Below are positions 42,750 through 54,939 of a stretch of 64,000 nucleotides of DNA, one piece after another. Under the pieces are notes generated by a model. It had not been told where the DNA came from. It worked only from the letters and a program-made list of their open reading frames with translations, and did no database searches. A program made the position numbers and the translations under genes. The DNA is from Porphyridium purpureum (taxonomy: Eukaryota; Rhodophyta; Bangiophyceae; Porphyridiales; Porphyridiaceae), in NCBI GenBank assembly GCA_008690995.1, contig VRMN01000005.1:186001-250000 (forward strand). Reading direction: 5' to 3'. Numbering within the stretch: the first letter of the stretch is position 1; every line of letters begins with the position of its first letter.

Positions 42750-43553
42750 TCAATGCCCTTCGCAGTTGGTCATTACAGCCTCGACGCTCCACCCTGCAAG
42801 CGCAATGGCCCCATACTCTGTCAGCCACTGCAAGCCGCTGTGTGTGTCCTTTTGGTGCGAGCTATTCCCCTTTGCTGCCCCAGCGTCTGCGACGCGATCC
42901 GCTCGGCTCCCTGTCCGACCTGTGCGCGCATTCAAAATTCGCGACCACCCTTGACCGCACGCGCCGAGCAGCACGTGAGCAAACTGTGAAGAAACGAGTC
43001 GGTGGCTCGAGCCCGTATTTCGTACCTACTTCCAAGCGCCGCCGGTTCCACTTTGTGCACGTGCGGCTTCACGTTTGGAACGTCGGGTACCAGAGTGTAT
43101 CTGTCTACACACACGCGTGCCAGCGAGTCCAAAACACAGCGAGGCGCGCGTCCTTGATCTCAGCACACAGCGCCGTCCGTTCTGTTCTATGCTGCTTTTC
43201 TCAAGCACGCGCCGTCTTGTCGCCGTGCGTGAACGTCCTGTGAGAGGGAGCGAGAGAGCGAGAGAAGCTTTATTTCAGGCGTATGGACGACGAGACCCAA
43301 CGGAGATACAGCATCGCTTTGGTACCAAAGCCGTGACAGCACTGGCGGGCTCAGCCGCGCAGAATGGCGGAAATAAACCCCCATGGACCAGCACCTGCCC
43401 ACCACCCAACGCGCTCAGCGTGATGAGAAAGCCGGTGGTGAAAAGGGACACACAGACCAAACACGCCGCGGAACCAAAGAAACCAAAGAAAGAAAAAGGA
43501 AAAAAAGAAAAAAAAACGGCGCGCGCGCACGCGCTCAACGGAAATGACGCCGG
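42750..43553. other. Divergent region between CELF-like gene and E2 gene
   Basis: About 800 bp. No gene is seen, although long antisense-like open frames cross it. It holds a GA-rich stretch (43246-43266) and an A-rich tract (43479-43516). Confidence 0.35.
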
Positions 43554-43555
43554 CG

Positions 43556-43642
43556 GTACAGCGCGTGCTCCAGCGCACTGTACTTCGGCCCGCACGGTCG
43601 CAACACTCCGGAGAAGTACAGTCTCGCGCTAACTGGAGGTAC
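43556..43642. promoter_or_regulatory. Four TGTAC-type motifs upstream of the E2 gene
   Basis: GTAC cores at 43556, 43580, 43616 and 43639, most in the full ACTGTAC/GTACAGT form, lie about 80-170 bp upstream of a TATA box at 43726. This is the expected place for proximal promoter elements. Confidence 0.5.
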
Positions 43643-43725
43643 AGTTTGTGTTTGCAGCGCCCTTTTGAACGCGTCTGTTTCCGCATTCTGTTTCTCCTTG
43701 CCGAGTCTGTGTTTTGCCACGAAGG

Positions 43726-43734
43726 TATAAATAG
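43726..43734 (+). promoter_or_regulatory. TATA box (TATAAATAG) of the E2 gene
   Basis: A consensus TATAAATAG about 495 bp before the E2 ATG. If used, the leader would be nearly 470 nt. A GTAAGT at 43754-43759 and an ACAG at 44217-44220 could bound a leader intron, but the stretch between is purine-rich, unlike a normal intron 3' end. Confidence 0.5.
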
Positions 43735-44202
43735 AGCAGTAGTCGTAGTGGTGGTAAGTGTGATGGTGGGTGTGTATGGAAAGGGTGTTGTTTTGGTAGA
43801 GATGGAAAGAAGGCGATGATGAGGATGATGCGCGTTGATAAGAACGTGCGGGACTGCGCGCAAGTGATGCGAGAAACGAGCAGAGTTTGGGTTGCACGGC
43901 GCTGGCAGACGGGAATCTCTAAGCTGTGTTGTTGTGTTGTGTCTAGTTGGGCTTTCGTGGAGTGAGTGGTTGGTAGGTTTGGGTGTATTTTTGGAGAGGG
44001 GGTAGAGAGAGAGAAGAGGGGGGGAAAGTGGCTTGGGGGGTAGAGGGAGAGAGAAAGAAAAGGAGGCCGGGTGAAGGCAGGTTGGGTGGGAGGGTGGAAA
44101 GTAGGGGGTTGAAGAGGGGGAGACGAGGCGCGGAGAAGAGAGACTCGGCAGCGCGGGAGGGAAGGGGGAGGAAGGGAGACGACGCGGGAGGTGTGCGTGT
44201 GA

Positions 44203-44673
<471 letters not shown>

Positions 44674-45390
44674 TGAAGATCGGCCCGGACGGCTCAGGGG
44701 CCGTGCGTGTCATGTCTCGGCCTCGTGCGATGCGTCTGCCATTCCATCGCACGCTGCGGCCTGTCTGATCGCTGCGTCGGTCGATATTTTGAGATGTGTC
44801 GGCGTGGATAAAGGGCGTCTTCATTTCTGCCGTGGTGATGTTTCGGGTGCAGCGCCTTTTGATACAGAGCAAGAATGTTGGCGATCTTTTATTCTGCGTG
44901 CAGCTCATTCGGCGCCATTTGATGTTCTTAAGGGAGTAGGTTCGGTCTCGTGGTCCACGTCAGCCAGTAAAAGGTGCCGGGAAGCGGTTAGATGTTGATT
45001 TGCAGCTGAAGCGAAGCGCGCGCTGGTCCTCTTGGCACGCGAGGGGGCGTCGAGACGCTGCAGTGGCAGCGGCTCTCGTGAATTTTACCGAACGCGCGGC
45101 TTCACGTGAGGTGAGAAATTTGCGAACATCCGCATACTGAGTTCTAATTGATAAATTTGGGTGATTTTGCTTATACTTCGCTCGAGAAAGTTCGGGAGGA
45201 ATGGGAGAGCGGCGTGTGGAAAGCTTTTGATTGATTCGTCTTCGGGAGCAGGTTTGGGTCCATAACTACGGAGGAGGACTGCGGCACACAATCAGGCAGT
45301 CCACGCCGGTATCCGAGCGCTACGAATAGTACGTGTGCAGAAAGCAAGACGCGTGAATCCTTGCGGTCCCACCCTCCGGGCTGCGCAATC
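44674..45390. other. Spacer between E2 and RING E3 genes
   Basis: About 700 bp with no gene recognised. A GTACGT lies at about 45330, some 60 bp before the E3 ATG. Confidence 0.4.
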
Positions 45391-46305
45391 ATGGACGATG
45401 AGTTGGACGGTGCCTTGGGCTCGTCCCTGAGGCGACGGGCTGGCTCTTTCCCCAGTGACAGCCATTTTGGAGGTGCACATTCTCGACAGAGCGGCGCTCA
45501 GGGCGTGTCTCCGGGCAGTGCTACCCACGATGTGCAACCTGGCGAAAATTGCGAGCCTTCGGATGTCATCGATGTCAGTGAACGAAAGTGGGACGACGGT
45601 TTGGGCTCCGCCTCGGTTGAAGCGGGTTCCGCGGGTGACGCACCGGCGGAAACCGCATCGCCATTTGAATGCAACATTTGTTTCGACCTTCCGAGGGACC
45701 CGGTCGTGACGCAATGCGGACACTTGTACTGTTGGCCTTGTCTTTTTCGATGGATGAACGTCGGTCCGTCGTCGGGCGCCGCGCGCCACCCGACGGCGCC
45801 CACGTTGTGTCCAGTGTGCAAGTCGGTGGTACAGAAGAGCACGGTAATTCCAATTTACGGGCGCAACAGTTCCGAGAACAAAGACCCTCGCGAAAGCCCA
45901 GTTGAAGATGTCCCGCCGCGTCCATTGGGCCAAAGGTCGGAAGCCCCGCAAGTCGAGGCACGGCCTGCCGGGATCAACTTCCCGCCGTATTTTGGCGTGC
46001 CAAACGGCCGATTCAGCGCGCATGAAAATGCGTATGGCTCGTTTTCCTTTACCGCGTTCGGACTTTTCCCGCAGATTTTCGGCTTTTACATGAATTACCC
46101 CCCGGGCGGAGCCGGCATGAATGTGAATCACCAGCCAGGACCAGGTCCGAGTATAGGATCTGTGAGGCCGAATCATCGAGACGCTCGGCATCCTGGGCAA
46201 TCACACGGACCGGCCCTCACACCTGAACAACAGAGTCAAGAATTTCTCAGTCGAATCCTCTTGATTTCGGCTCTGTTTGTAATCTTTTTCCTGCTCTTCT
46301 GTTGA
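45391..46305 (+). CDS. RING-finger E3 ubiquitin ligase with C-terminal membrane anchor, RNF5/RMA1-like
   Basis: 304 residues from the ATG at 45391. The RING-HC domain starts at Cys94: FECNICFDLPRDPVVTQCGH is followed by LYCWPCLFRW and CPVCK, the C3HC4 pattern in the exact form of RNF5/RNF185/RMA1. A hydrophobic tail anchor (ILLISALFVIFFLLF) ends the protein. The family sits in the ER membrane facing the cytosol and ubiquitinates misfolded membrane proteins (ERAD). The N-terminal 90 residues are a longer Ser/Gly-rich extension than usual. Its neighbour is a Ubc4/5-class E2. Confidence 0.93.
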   Translation: MDDELDGALGSSLRRRAGSFPSDSHFGGAHSRQSGAQGVSPGSATHDVQPGENCEPSDVIDVSERKWDDGLGSASVEAGSAGDAPAETASPFECNICFDLPRDPVVTQCGHLYCWPCLFRWMNVGPSSGAARHPTAPTLCPVCKSVVQKSTVIPIYGRNSSENKDPRESPVEDVPPRPLGQRSEAPQVEARPAGINFPPYFGVPNGRFSAHENAYGSFSFTAFGLFPQIFGFYMNYPPGGAGMNVNHQPGPGPSIGSVRPNHRDARHPGQSHGPALTPEQQSQEFLSRILLISALFVIFFLLFC

Positions 46306-47058
46306 GCTCCTTCGACAAACCGGAGCACACCGAGTGAGTCAACTGATTGACGCTGCTTTTGTGGAGAATATTCTGGTCAAGTGCCGGGAGTCGCTTTCGC
46401 GTGGAACTTGGTCTCTTGGAGACGCGTTTAGACAGCACACAAGCAGTGTACTTTTTCTTCTCATGTGCTCGCGACGTGCAGGAACTGCTCGGATATGCGA
46501 AAAGCGGTTCGTTCGAAAGTTTTCGACTTGGACTTGTTGCAGGGTTCAACTCGAACCGTATCCAGGATCGCAAAGTCGGTTGCCGCAGTTTGCAGAAGCA
46601 AAACACTTTTTGCATCCTTTTCGACGGGGTTGCTGATGTTTGGGTCCCTCTGTGAAAATGTGAAGACGTCCGTGAAGGACGTTGACAATGCACTCGTTCT
46701 TTCCGGAGCATCGTTCACTTACGAGCGAAGTAGATGGACATACATTTAGATGTTCTCCGAAAGCTTATGAAGAGGAATGCAGGAACAGCATCATCGTACG
46801 GAGCAGGAGCTCTCTGACTTCGTCGCGGAAACGTGTATCATTTTTGGCTCTAACTCGTTTAAGCTCTCCGAGTTGACGTGTTGTCTCAGTGGATATTCAA
46901 GGAGCTGTTTACCTCTCAAATTGAAGCTTTGATGCACCTGCACATCTCACCAAAGGTGCACGTTTCTCCCAACCGTTCTCGTTAACTAAAATGTAAAGCC
47001 TTAACATCCATAAAATCAGCTGACCGAGCATAACCAGGACGCAGACTGAAATTTTAAC
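46306..47058. other. Convergent spacer between RING E3 and IGPS
   Basis: About 750 bp between two tail-to-tail genes with no recognised gene; the open frames in both directions are short and without motif. Confidence 0.4.
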
Positions 47059-48231
47059 CTACATGGCGAGCTCTCCGAGCGTTTCCTTGGCGCCTTCATC
47101 AGCGCCCTGGAACATGGCTTCTGTGGGAGACGCAAACTCCGTTGATGCCTTGGATCGAAACGCGCGCAGCATACCCTTGCATTGATTAAAGCTCGTGCTG
47201 GCATAACCAGTCTTCTGGTACGCTGACTGCTCTGCGGCGAGAACCAAGGCTTCACCGACCAAGATGGCATTGTAACCCATGTCCCGAAGCAGCCATGCGT
47301 CGCCTGGATCCGATATCCCGCTTTCAGCCACGAGGATCTTGCCCTCAGGCATCAAGGAGCGCAGGCGCTCCGAGGTTTCAAGCGAGACGTTGAACGTGCG
47401 CAGGTCGCGGTTGTTCACGCCAATCAGCTCAGCACCAGCCTTGATGGCAATCTCGAGGTCTTTCTCATCATGCACTTCAACGAGCGCGTCCAGGCCGTAC
47501 GCGTGAGTGGCATCAAGCAGTTCTTTAGTACGCTCACCCAGTGCGGCCACGATCAGAAGCACTGCGGATGCACCGGCCTCGGCAGCTTCCGCGATCTGAA
47601 TCTCGTCAATCGTAAAGTCTTTCCGAATGACAGGACACGGCGGCGGGTAGTTTCCGCGTTCTTTCTCCATCTCCTTCACTACGGCGCGAAGGTCATCGAG
47701 TGTGCCGCCAAAGCCTGGACCATCAGTCAGAACCGAAATGCACGAGGCGCCGCCGTCATAGTAGGTGCGCGCCAGCGCAGCCGGATACTTGATTTCACCA
47801 ATCTTTCCCTTCGAAGGGCTCCTACGCTTTATCTCGGCAATGACTGACAGGGTCCCGGAGCGCTTGCTGAGCGCCTTGATGAAGGCCTTGGAGCGCGGGT
47901 AGTTTCCCTTGTTTTTCATTCTGAGCGCCACGGGGTGGTTCTCCATATCCGCCGCACACTCGGCACGCAGCGCTTTCACCTCCTCCACCTTCCGCTGCAG
48001 AATGCTGACCAGTACATCTGGAGTCGACTTGACAAACAACCCCGACTCGTCCATGTCCGCGGCAACGTCGCCTCCAGCCACGGACGCTGTCATGCGCAGC
48101 TCACCAGCAATCGCCGCTCTGCCGTTTCCCCGCGCGCCCACAGGGCCGCGACTGGCGCAAGCTGCCCTTCCGCGGGCAGCCGACGCCGACGCCGCGCTTG
48201 CCGGAGTGTGCGCGCTCAGTACAAACGCCAT
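47059..48231 (-). CDS. trpC: Indole-3-glycerol phosphate synthase, plastid-type leader
   Basis: Converts 1-(2-carboxyphenylamino)-1-deoxyribulose 5-phosphate to indole-3-glycerol phosphate, the fourth committed step of tryptophan synthesis. TIM-barrel motifs occur in order: VIAEIKRRSPSKG, ISVLTDGPGFGG, VIRKDFTIDEIQI, LIVAAL, LVEVHDEKDLE, IGVNNRDLRTFNV, LVAESGI, ILVGEALV. The ATG at 48231 gives 390 residues beginning MAFVLSAHTPASAASASAAR, which resembles a red-algal plastid transit peptide with an early Phe. An upstream in-frame ATG at 48342 (427 residues) also exists but lies only about 8 bp from a TGTAC promoter-type motif, so the inner start is preferred. The enzyme stands alone, not fused to other Trp enzymes. 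Confidence 0.94.
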   Translation of the reverse strand: MAFVLSAHTPASAASASAARGRAACASRGPVGARGNGRAAIAGELRMTASVAGGDVAADMDESGLFVKSTPDVLVSILQRKVEEVKALRAECAADMENHPVALRMKNKGNYPRSKAFIKALSKRSGTLSVIAEIKRRSPSKGKIGEIKYPAALARTYYDGGASCISVLTDGPGFGGTLDDLRAVVKEMEKERGNYPPPCPVIRKDFTIDEIQIAEAAEAGASAVLLIVAALGERTKELLDATHAYGLDALVEVHDEKDLEIAIKAGAELIGVNNRDLRTFNVSLETSERLRSLMPEGKILVAESGISDPGDAWLLRDMGYNAILVGEALVLAAEQSAYQKTGYASTSFNQCKGMLRAFRSKASTEFASPTEAMFQGADEGAKETLGELAM

Positions 48232-48342
48232 GCCAATCCAACGCGCGTCGTGCCGCATGCGGCTCCACTCTCCCGAACCTTCACCACACGGCCGGCCTTC
48301 ATAAACACGCAGCGCGTGCAGGAGGTCCAGTGAGCTGGTCAT

Positions 48343-49235
48343 CACCAAATTGCGAACTGTACGTTTCTCTACTCAAATCGCCTTGAACATGAGAGCTGCA
48401 AACAATCAGTGGATGCGTCCGCTTTTGCATGGCGGGTGCGTTGTGCCAGATGCTGGCTGCGTGGAAGTAGTCGGCTATGAGGGGCGTGTGAAGGCAGTGG
48501 CGGCGTCGTCACGTGTACGAGAATGGGCCGGCGCGCAACACGGAGCCGCGCGGCGTTCCCACTCATTCAAGCGGGCGCTTTTCTCCGCTGCGATTCCGTG
48601 TGCTGGGTGACGAAGCGGAGAATTGCTGACGTCGTTCACGGGTCGTCTCGCACTCGCCTCGGTCGCGGAGCAGACGGCATTGTGCCGCTCACAAGGGGGA
48701 GTTGTTCGGGTGTCTGGCTGATGGAATCACGCGGTGTGTCCGGATCTTGACTGTGCCTGAAGAGTGTGTCAAGTGCTGACAAAGATAGATTCTTGAATTG
48801 TAGATTAACCAGGGAGAGAAGTCGCCAAGCTCAGTCGTCGTCATAACCATCGCGAGCATGCAAAATTGTGGAGTAGGTGCCGTGCAAACTAGACTATTGC
48901 CCCGACGGAAGCTGATTGAAAGGACCCAAACATGTCTTGCAACACCTAGAAGTGTGCGCCGGAACGTGATAAAGCATGTCACCAAGTCGACTTGGTGCAA
49001 GTATTTGACGGTCATGCATCCCTCTACCTGACGCAGAAGTTTTCGGTCGCGAACCAGTGGAAAATGTGGCTGCTTGAAGCTAAACATCCGGACTGTTTCG
49101 ACGAGGACATTTCAAACGCGGGACGTCGTGTACAAATTCCATTTACGCAGGGCGTGCATCTATCCATACATCGCAAACCAGGCCTGCGAGCTCGGACTCG
49201 ACTGTGCGGCCAATAATCTTACATCTAGAATTTCG
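48343..49235. other. Spacer before the duplicated block
   Basis: No gene is recognised. It contains one ACTGTACG site (48356-48363), immediately upstream of IGPS on the minus strand. The sequence just before 49236 is unrelated to the DNA preceding the source block at 15031. Confidence 0.4.
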
Positions 49236-52105
49236 GGGAGGTCGGATGAAAACGATAGAAAAACACAGCCGAGCGGAAACAGCGGTGCAGAGAAAGACGT
49301 GGACTCGGGTGCAGCAACGGCATCTTCCCTCGCGGCAGGGAGCGCCGGACTGATGCAGCGCATTCCGGAGCTTATCCGCTCGTCTCCAAGTGCAAACGCG
49401 CCGGTTGCAACCGGAACGAATGTGGCTTCTCGAAAGAGCCAACGATTCTCCTTGGGAATGGGGTTGCATCCACGATCAGGCAAGCATGCTGAAGCAGATG
49501 ATAGCGGAGACGCCAATGCGTCCTCGCTCGTGCGCGAAAGAACAGTTCGAACGTTGGCCAAATCAGTGCGCACAGTTTTTGGAGGATTTGCAGCCGAACC
49601 GGCGGCTGATCCTGGCAGCCCCCGTTCACCCAACCTGTGGCGCGGCCGTAAGGGTGTCAGCAACGAATTTGGAATTGGATGGGAGCTCACACCCGTTCCG
49701 GTGCGAGCCGCAGACAGGACAAGAACAGTCTCTCTGGAAAGGCAAGAGTTCGCAGCCTTGGGTATGAGCTCATCGCGGGAAGGCCCACGATCTGCGTCAC
49801 GTGCGCACTCGCTTTCCGGGCCTCGGGTCTATGCCGTAGTGCGCATAGCTCCTTCCAGTGTGTCCTGGAAAGCATCGTGGGACCGGCCTTTGAACATGGA
49901 GTCGGCGTCTTCTTCTCTGCAACCATTGTTTCGGTACGAAGGCCAGATGCAGGCTCCCCAAAAGATCGTCTTGGTGATGTGCACCGAAGGCGACGTGCCT
50001 CACTTTCGGCGGCGCGCTCTTCAGCGCACGCGGCAGATGGTTGTGAGCTCTCTGATTCCTTCACTCGTGGGTAGCTTGACGCCCGGTGTGGGCGCGATCC
50101 GCAAGCAGCAGTCATTCACTTTGCGGGTCGTCGAGACGCTGGGTGTGATGGACGGACGTGCTGCGAGCGAAGTGCAAGGAATAGCACGCGTTGGCTCGCT
50201 TCAGGTGTCTGTGGATCTCATGACACTTCTTTTGCTTCTGAGAATCCGTGAGCAACAGCGGCAACAGCAACAGCAACAGCAGGAGTGGAAGCAGGAAAAG
50301 GTACCAGGCAGGGCACACGATGCGGCTCCTCGAGGCTCGTCTGTACTGCGTCTGACATCGTCGTCTGTATTATTGGGAGCGGGCAGAGTATCATCGGATG
50401 ACGTAGCTGAATCTGTGGCGACGGGCCCGTCTGCAGTGGAGGTTCCTTCCAGTGTATGGGTGCACATAGGCAGCCGCGCGAAAAGTAATGGTGGTTCGCG
50501 TGATGAGGCGAACGCTCAATCAAAGCTACTGGTGAGACTATCGAGTCCCACAGGAGCACTCGGGATCAGCTTTGATGCGCTCACCATGCGTGGCTTGGGA
50601 AGGGGCGGAGATGAGGCAGACACGGCATGCATACATGGCTTGCGTGCGAAGCTCAAATGGGAGCAGCTCAAGCTGTCGTTGTCGCTCGGACTGGGCATTG
50701 CAGTCCGAGCAGAGGAGCGAAAGCTGCGCACAGGATCCACGCGACTTGAGCTTCTCGGGCGCTCATTCATGTCGACGCTGTCGCGCGCAGATGCGCACGT
50801 GCTTCGCGCGTCTGCCGGAATTTTGAAGTGCGTGGTTCGCAAGGCGCGCGCACGCAACGATAGCGGGGGCCTGGCCCGAAGCATAGTACTCAGAAACGAC
50901 CACCTGCGGCTCGAGCTGATGCCAAACACTTTCACCGCGAGTGCGAGGCTCTCATCGTTGCTTTCGAGATTGCAACGAGAGGTCAGCGAAGAGCTCGACA
51001 ACCACCAGGCGGCGGTGTACAAGAGGCGCACCGCACGTCATGCGTCGTCCTTTGTGGTGGACTCGACGAACAGCAGCCCGTCAGATGGAGAAGACAGGAC
51101 CATGGCCGCGACACCAGCAGCTCCCGAGCCCGTGTTTACTGGCACGTTTGAGCTGTGCTCGCAACGCGCGTGCCTGATATTTCACGGATTGACGTTCGAA
51201 GAGCCGCGACAGGTCGAGGCGCTTTTCCGTGAGCTGGATCTGACGCTGACGGACTGTGGGCACGGTGCGCCTGTGCTTCGTCGTCACAAGCTCCTGAATC
51301 TGTCGTTTTCGCGCTTGCAGGTAAGCAATATTCTGAGGTCTGGAGACCAGCGCCGGCCGATCATGATCCTGCCAAATCCGCATCTTTTGCTGAGTATGGT
51401 CGACCGCCTTGACGGCACGACGCTGGTCAGCTTTGAAAGCGAGTGGGCGTCTCCGTGGGAAATAAGCGGATTTCTCAGCCACTACAAGTTCATACAGGAG
51501 CTCATGGGCTTGTACTCTGGTGAAGAAAGCTCGTCGCAGGATCTCGTTCACAGTACGGAATCGCGTTTGCCAGGGGAGGCCGAACATGCCCATGCGTCGC
51601 TCGCGCGCGGGCCGTCCGGCCCGTCGCTGGGCAGACTCAGATCCGGCCTACGGTGGCGGGAGCAGCCAGGTGTCATAGAGGTCATCGCGAATCGTTCAGA
51701 ACTTCCATGGGGCGGACGCAACGTGGAATTCGGGACCGTGACGTTTGCGCCTCGTATTCGTCCATTAGGGGAGCTCAGCCCAGACTTTGACACCCTCTTG
51801 AGCTGGCTGGGCATTGAGCAGGGCCAGCTGCCCGAGTACACGTACAATCTACTGGTGTATCCGCTCAATGGCCTCGTGGAATTGGACGCAGAGTATCCCA
51901 TGGAGAAGACCTTGTCAAAATAGGAAGCACCGGGGTTTCTGCCGTGTTCGCGGAGGCGCCTCGCATTGCGAACAGGTTTGCACGCTGACAAGATGGCTTC
52001 CTGAGACCAAGAAAAGGTCCAGGATACAGATGGGCATGCAACGGCGTTGTCATACCCAGAGAAAAAGCAGATGATAGAGTCCGGTCGGATCGAGGCCTGT
52101 CGCCC
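49236..52105 (+). repeat. Duplicated copy of the lipid-transfer gene 3' end
   Basis: Copy of 15031-17900 at a constant offset of 34205 bp and in direct orientation. In the coding part I count 11 replacement and 6 silent differences, with no indels. Five or so further changes lie in the 3' flank. Similarity stops within a few bases at both ends, and there is only trivial microhomology at the junctions. Confidence 0.95.
49353..51923 (+). pseudogene. Truncated duplicate of the BLTP1/Csf1-like gene (C-terminal 856 codons, frame still open)
   Basis: This copy lacks the N-terminal membrane anchor and about 3270 residues of the groove, so it cannot act as a full bridge. The frame is nevertheless intact to the original stop. 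The first ATG in frame, at 49353-49355, is new: the source codon at 15148 is ATA. The open frame extends at least 54 codons upstream of the junction into unrelated DNA but without an ATG. The mix of 11 replacement to 6 silent changes suggests weak or no selection, though numbers are small. It is probably a recent dead fragment, but expression as a new 856-residue protein cannot be excluded from sequence. Confidence 0.75.
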
Positions 52106-54939
52106 CAACTCATGAAGTGCTCATGCCGCGCACACATGGAAGTGTAAAGATTTCCCGGGGAGAGGTTACCCCCTCCAACTTTTTTGGAATACTGTACTCT
52201 CACTGTACCTCCTCAAACCTGATGGAGCCGAGCGAAGTCTTTCCAATGCTGTTTGCTACTTTGATATTACTGGCCTTTTATTCGTTGTCTTTGAAGAGCT
52301 GGGCGATCACGCTGTCGCCCTATCCTTCTGCTCCAATCTCCAAGAAAGCTTATGAAAGAGCAAGTATCTACCCATCTCAAATTTTTACCTTTGCTCTGCT
52401 TTTCAACATTTTTCCTTCATCTTCGATCTAGAGCGGCTGATGGTCCCCAGGTTTTAGTACCACGAGCACTGAAGATTAGTCAAACCTTCAGCTTTCACAC
52501 AGGCCTTCGTAGAGGCGCAGTCAACCCTCGAGCTTGTCTTGCTTGCGAACTGGGCAGGTTTTGAACTTTGTCTTTTCGCTTGACGCCATAATTTCGCCGA
52601 CTGGTACGTTACAGCCCGATTAGCTTTGGGAGCGATACGCTCTGACAACTTGTCACAACTGTGCATATACAATAAAAGCAGTTAAAATGAAAGAAATGAT
52701 TGATGACAGTAAGTAAATAGCGTCGGTTTTTCCCGTCTTCAGAGAATTGAATGACTGTCAAGGAAGTTTGAAGCCAAGCTGCGCCGGAAGAGTACAGAGC
52801 ACTCAACGTCCGCGACTTCAATCGATAAAGTTGCTCAGTAGTGATTCAAGTCTAATATGCACCCTGCGCGGGCATGGGAACAAAGGTCTCAATGGTTTCA
52901 CTAGTTCATATATAAAACCTTTCCTACAGGTATGACTTCCAGTATATAATTTTCCAAACCAGAAAGAAACTACCTGTGAAATGCCTCGGCTCATGTTAAA
53001 GCATCGTCTGATCAATTCTTTTTGAACTGTCCCTCGTTTGCTGCACTCAAAAAGTGGAATTTGCCAGAGCCCTCTCCTACGTATTTGAAAGCTGGCGTGC
53101 TGCTAAACCTTACTTTCGACATACTTTCGACATACTTTCGACATACTTTTAACATTGCAATTCCCATAATTCCTCCTTAAACGTTGCTCTTTGGATATGT
53201 TCATCTATATTTAAAGTCTTTCTTCGTCGTTCCTGTGTCTGTTGACGGTAGAGTCGCCCCGGAATCTCACTCAGACCTAGCACCCGCTTACTTCTCGTCA
53301 GTGTGTTCGAGGGGTATAAATTTAGATGAGTCAGGGAGCAGTCGTGAATCGACGAACAATCATGACAATTCTGGTAAGACTCTTCAAGTCTTTAAAACCC
53401 CCGTGAAGAAGCAGGTGGGACGGTCGAGCGTGATGTTTCTTCACAGATATCTATGAAGGACCTTCCTCCGGTGAGTCTTCTACTTAACAGAAATAGGAGA
53501 AGATCAAATTGCATAGCTCTCAGATTCCAACGGTAGAAGGCAGGAAAGGCGAAACAGAGCCAGTGAGATATTAGCAGTATGGATGAAGAGGGCAACCGAA
53601 AGGGGGTGCGACAAGGGATATTTTCAGGTTCTCAGATCCACCGATCCATGAGGTCGTTTTCCTGATAGGGTTAAATCGCGTGCATCTCTTGGCTTCGAGG
53701 CGGGAGTGGTTAGTGATAGTTAGCTCCTACGAACATGCGTCGACTGACGCGAGGATTCTCAAACAAAATGAATGTGGAACGAAGTTAAAATGCGTGATTC
53801 TCTCGCATTGAATATTCTAATTGAAGAGGCTGTTAATCATGGCAAGAATCTACAATTTTGCATTTGCCTTGGAGCTGCAGGTTGGCAAGAGATCGTAATG
53901 CGAACTGAACTCTGCAAGCAGCCCCTTTCTTTCAATAGCACCTGCGCCCTGTGCAGTTCGTAGAGCAGGTGGGTTGTTAACAACACTTGAATACCTTCTT
54001 CTGAAACCTTATTTAGCTACCAGAGCTTCTGATTGACGTCGATCTGAAGCTGCTTCGACATGCTCGAAACACCATCTTCACAAATACCGTTTTTCTTCGC
54101 CTCTACAATGGTTGTGCCCGCCTCTTGCGCTGATGTCCCGCCGCCCTTTACTTTATCTCAGCGTGCTACACCTCTATGATGGCTGTTTCACTTCAAAACC
54201 TTCAAGCCTTGAGTTCTAAACTTTTGGGCGCATATTGCACATGCGTTGTAAGAATGCCATTGTATGTATGAAAAGTCTGAAACGGATGAAAGACATTCCA
54301 TCTTTTCAGAAACGTAGAGCGGTAGACATGCAATCCACTCTTTGCCACGAAACATGTCGAGGCTTGGTTCGTTTGAATAGCGCGTGCGAGATTTAAAAGG
54401 TCGAAACGGTTGCCGAACAGTGCATGGAAGCGTTCAATTTTAGACTCCGACGATTCAGAGGAAGCGAAGAAATGCGTACGCATCCTCGATCGTACAGAGC
54501 ATCATTTTGACGCCATGAGGCGTAGTATTGCCTTTTGAATGGGGACAGAATACGGACTCAGTGCTTTTGTGAGTTGGGCAGCTGCATGAGAGACATTACT
54601 GCCTTAACGAGGGGTATTATGAACGTCACTCTGTGCCATTTGTCTACTGCGATATAAAACGGTGAACATTTGGCGATTTGAATGATTCGCAGCTCTTGAA
54701 GGCAGTCCAAACGAAGATTTCTAGCACCACCAAGCTTTGGAACACACATACAGCGTGTCAAGTCAACGCGGCACTGCGTGCTCACGGCGCAACAGCTGTC
54801 CAAAGCTTGACAACAGGTCAGGAAAAGAAAGACCCTGATGCACAAATACACCAAGATTCACTTTTGTCTTTAATGATATTGAAAGGGTTGAAAAATTGTT
54901 ATCGTTCCACACCTTTCATGGGCAAGGAAACCTCAGTTG
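52106..54939. other. Gene-poor region
   Basis: About 2.8 kb. Two ACTGTAC sites in tandem (near 52192 and 52203) precede a 69-codon hydrophobic open frame starting at the ATG at 52222 (MEPSEVFPMLFATLILL); whether it is real is unclear. A 12-bp tandem repeat containing TTTCGACATAC lies at 53113-53149. Remaining open frames are short and unrecognised. Confidence 0.4.

Noticed and set aside
42593-43243. 216-codon plus-strand frame upstream of the CELF-like gene
   Set aside because: Its first part overlaps the CELF-like coding region antisense and the protein has no recognisable structure.
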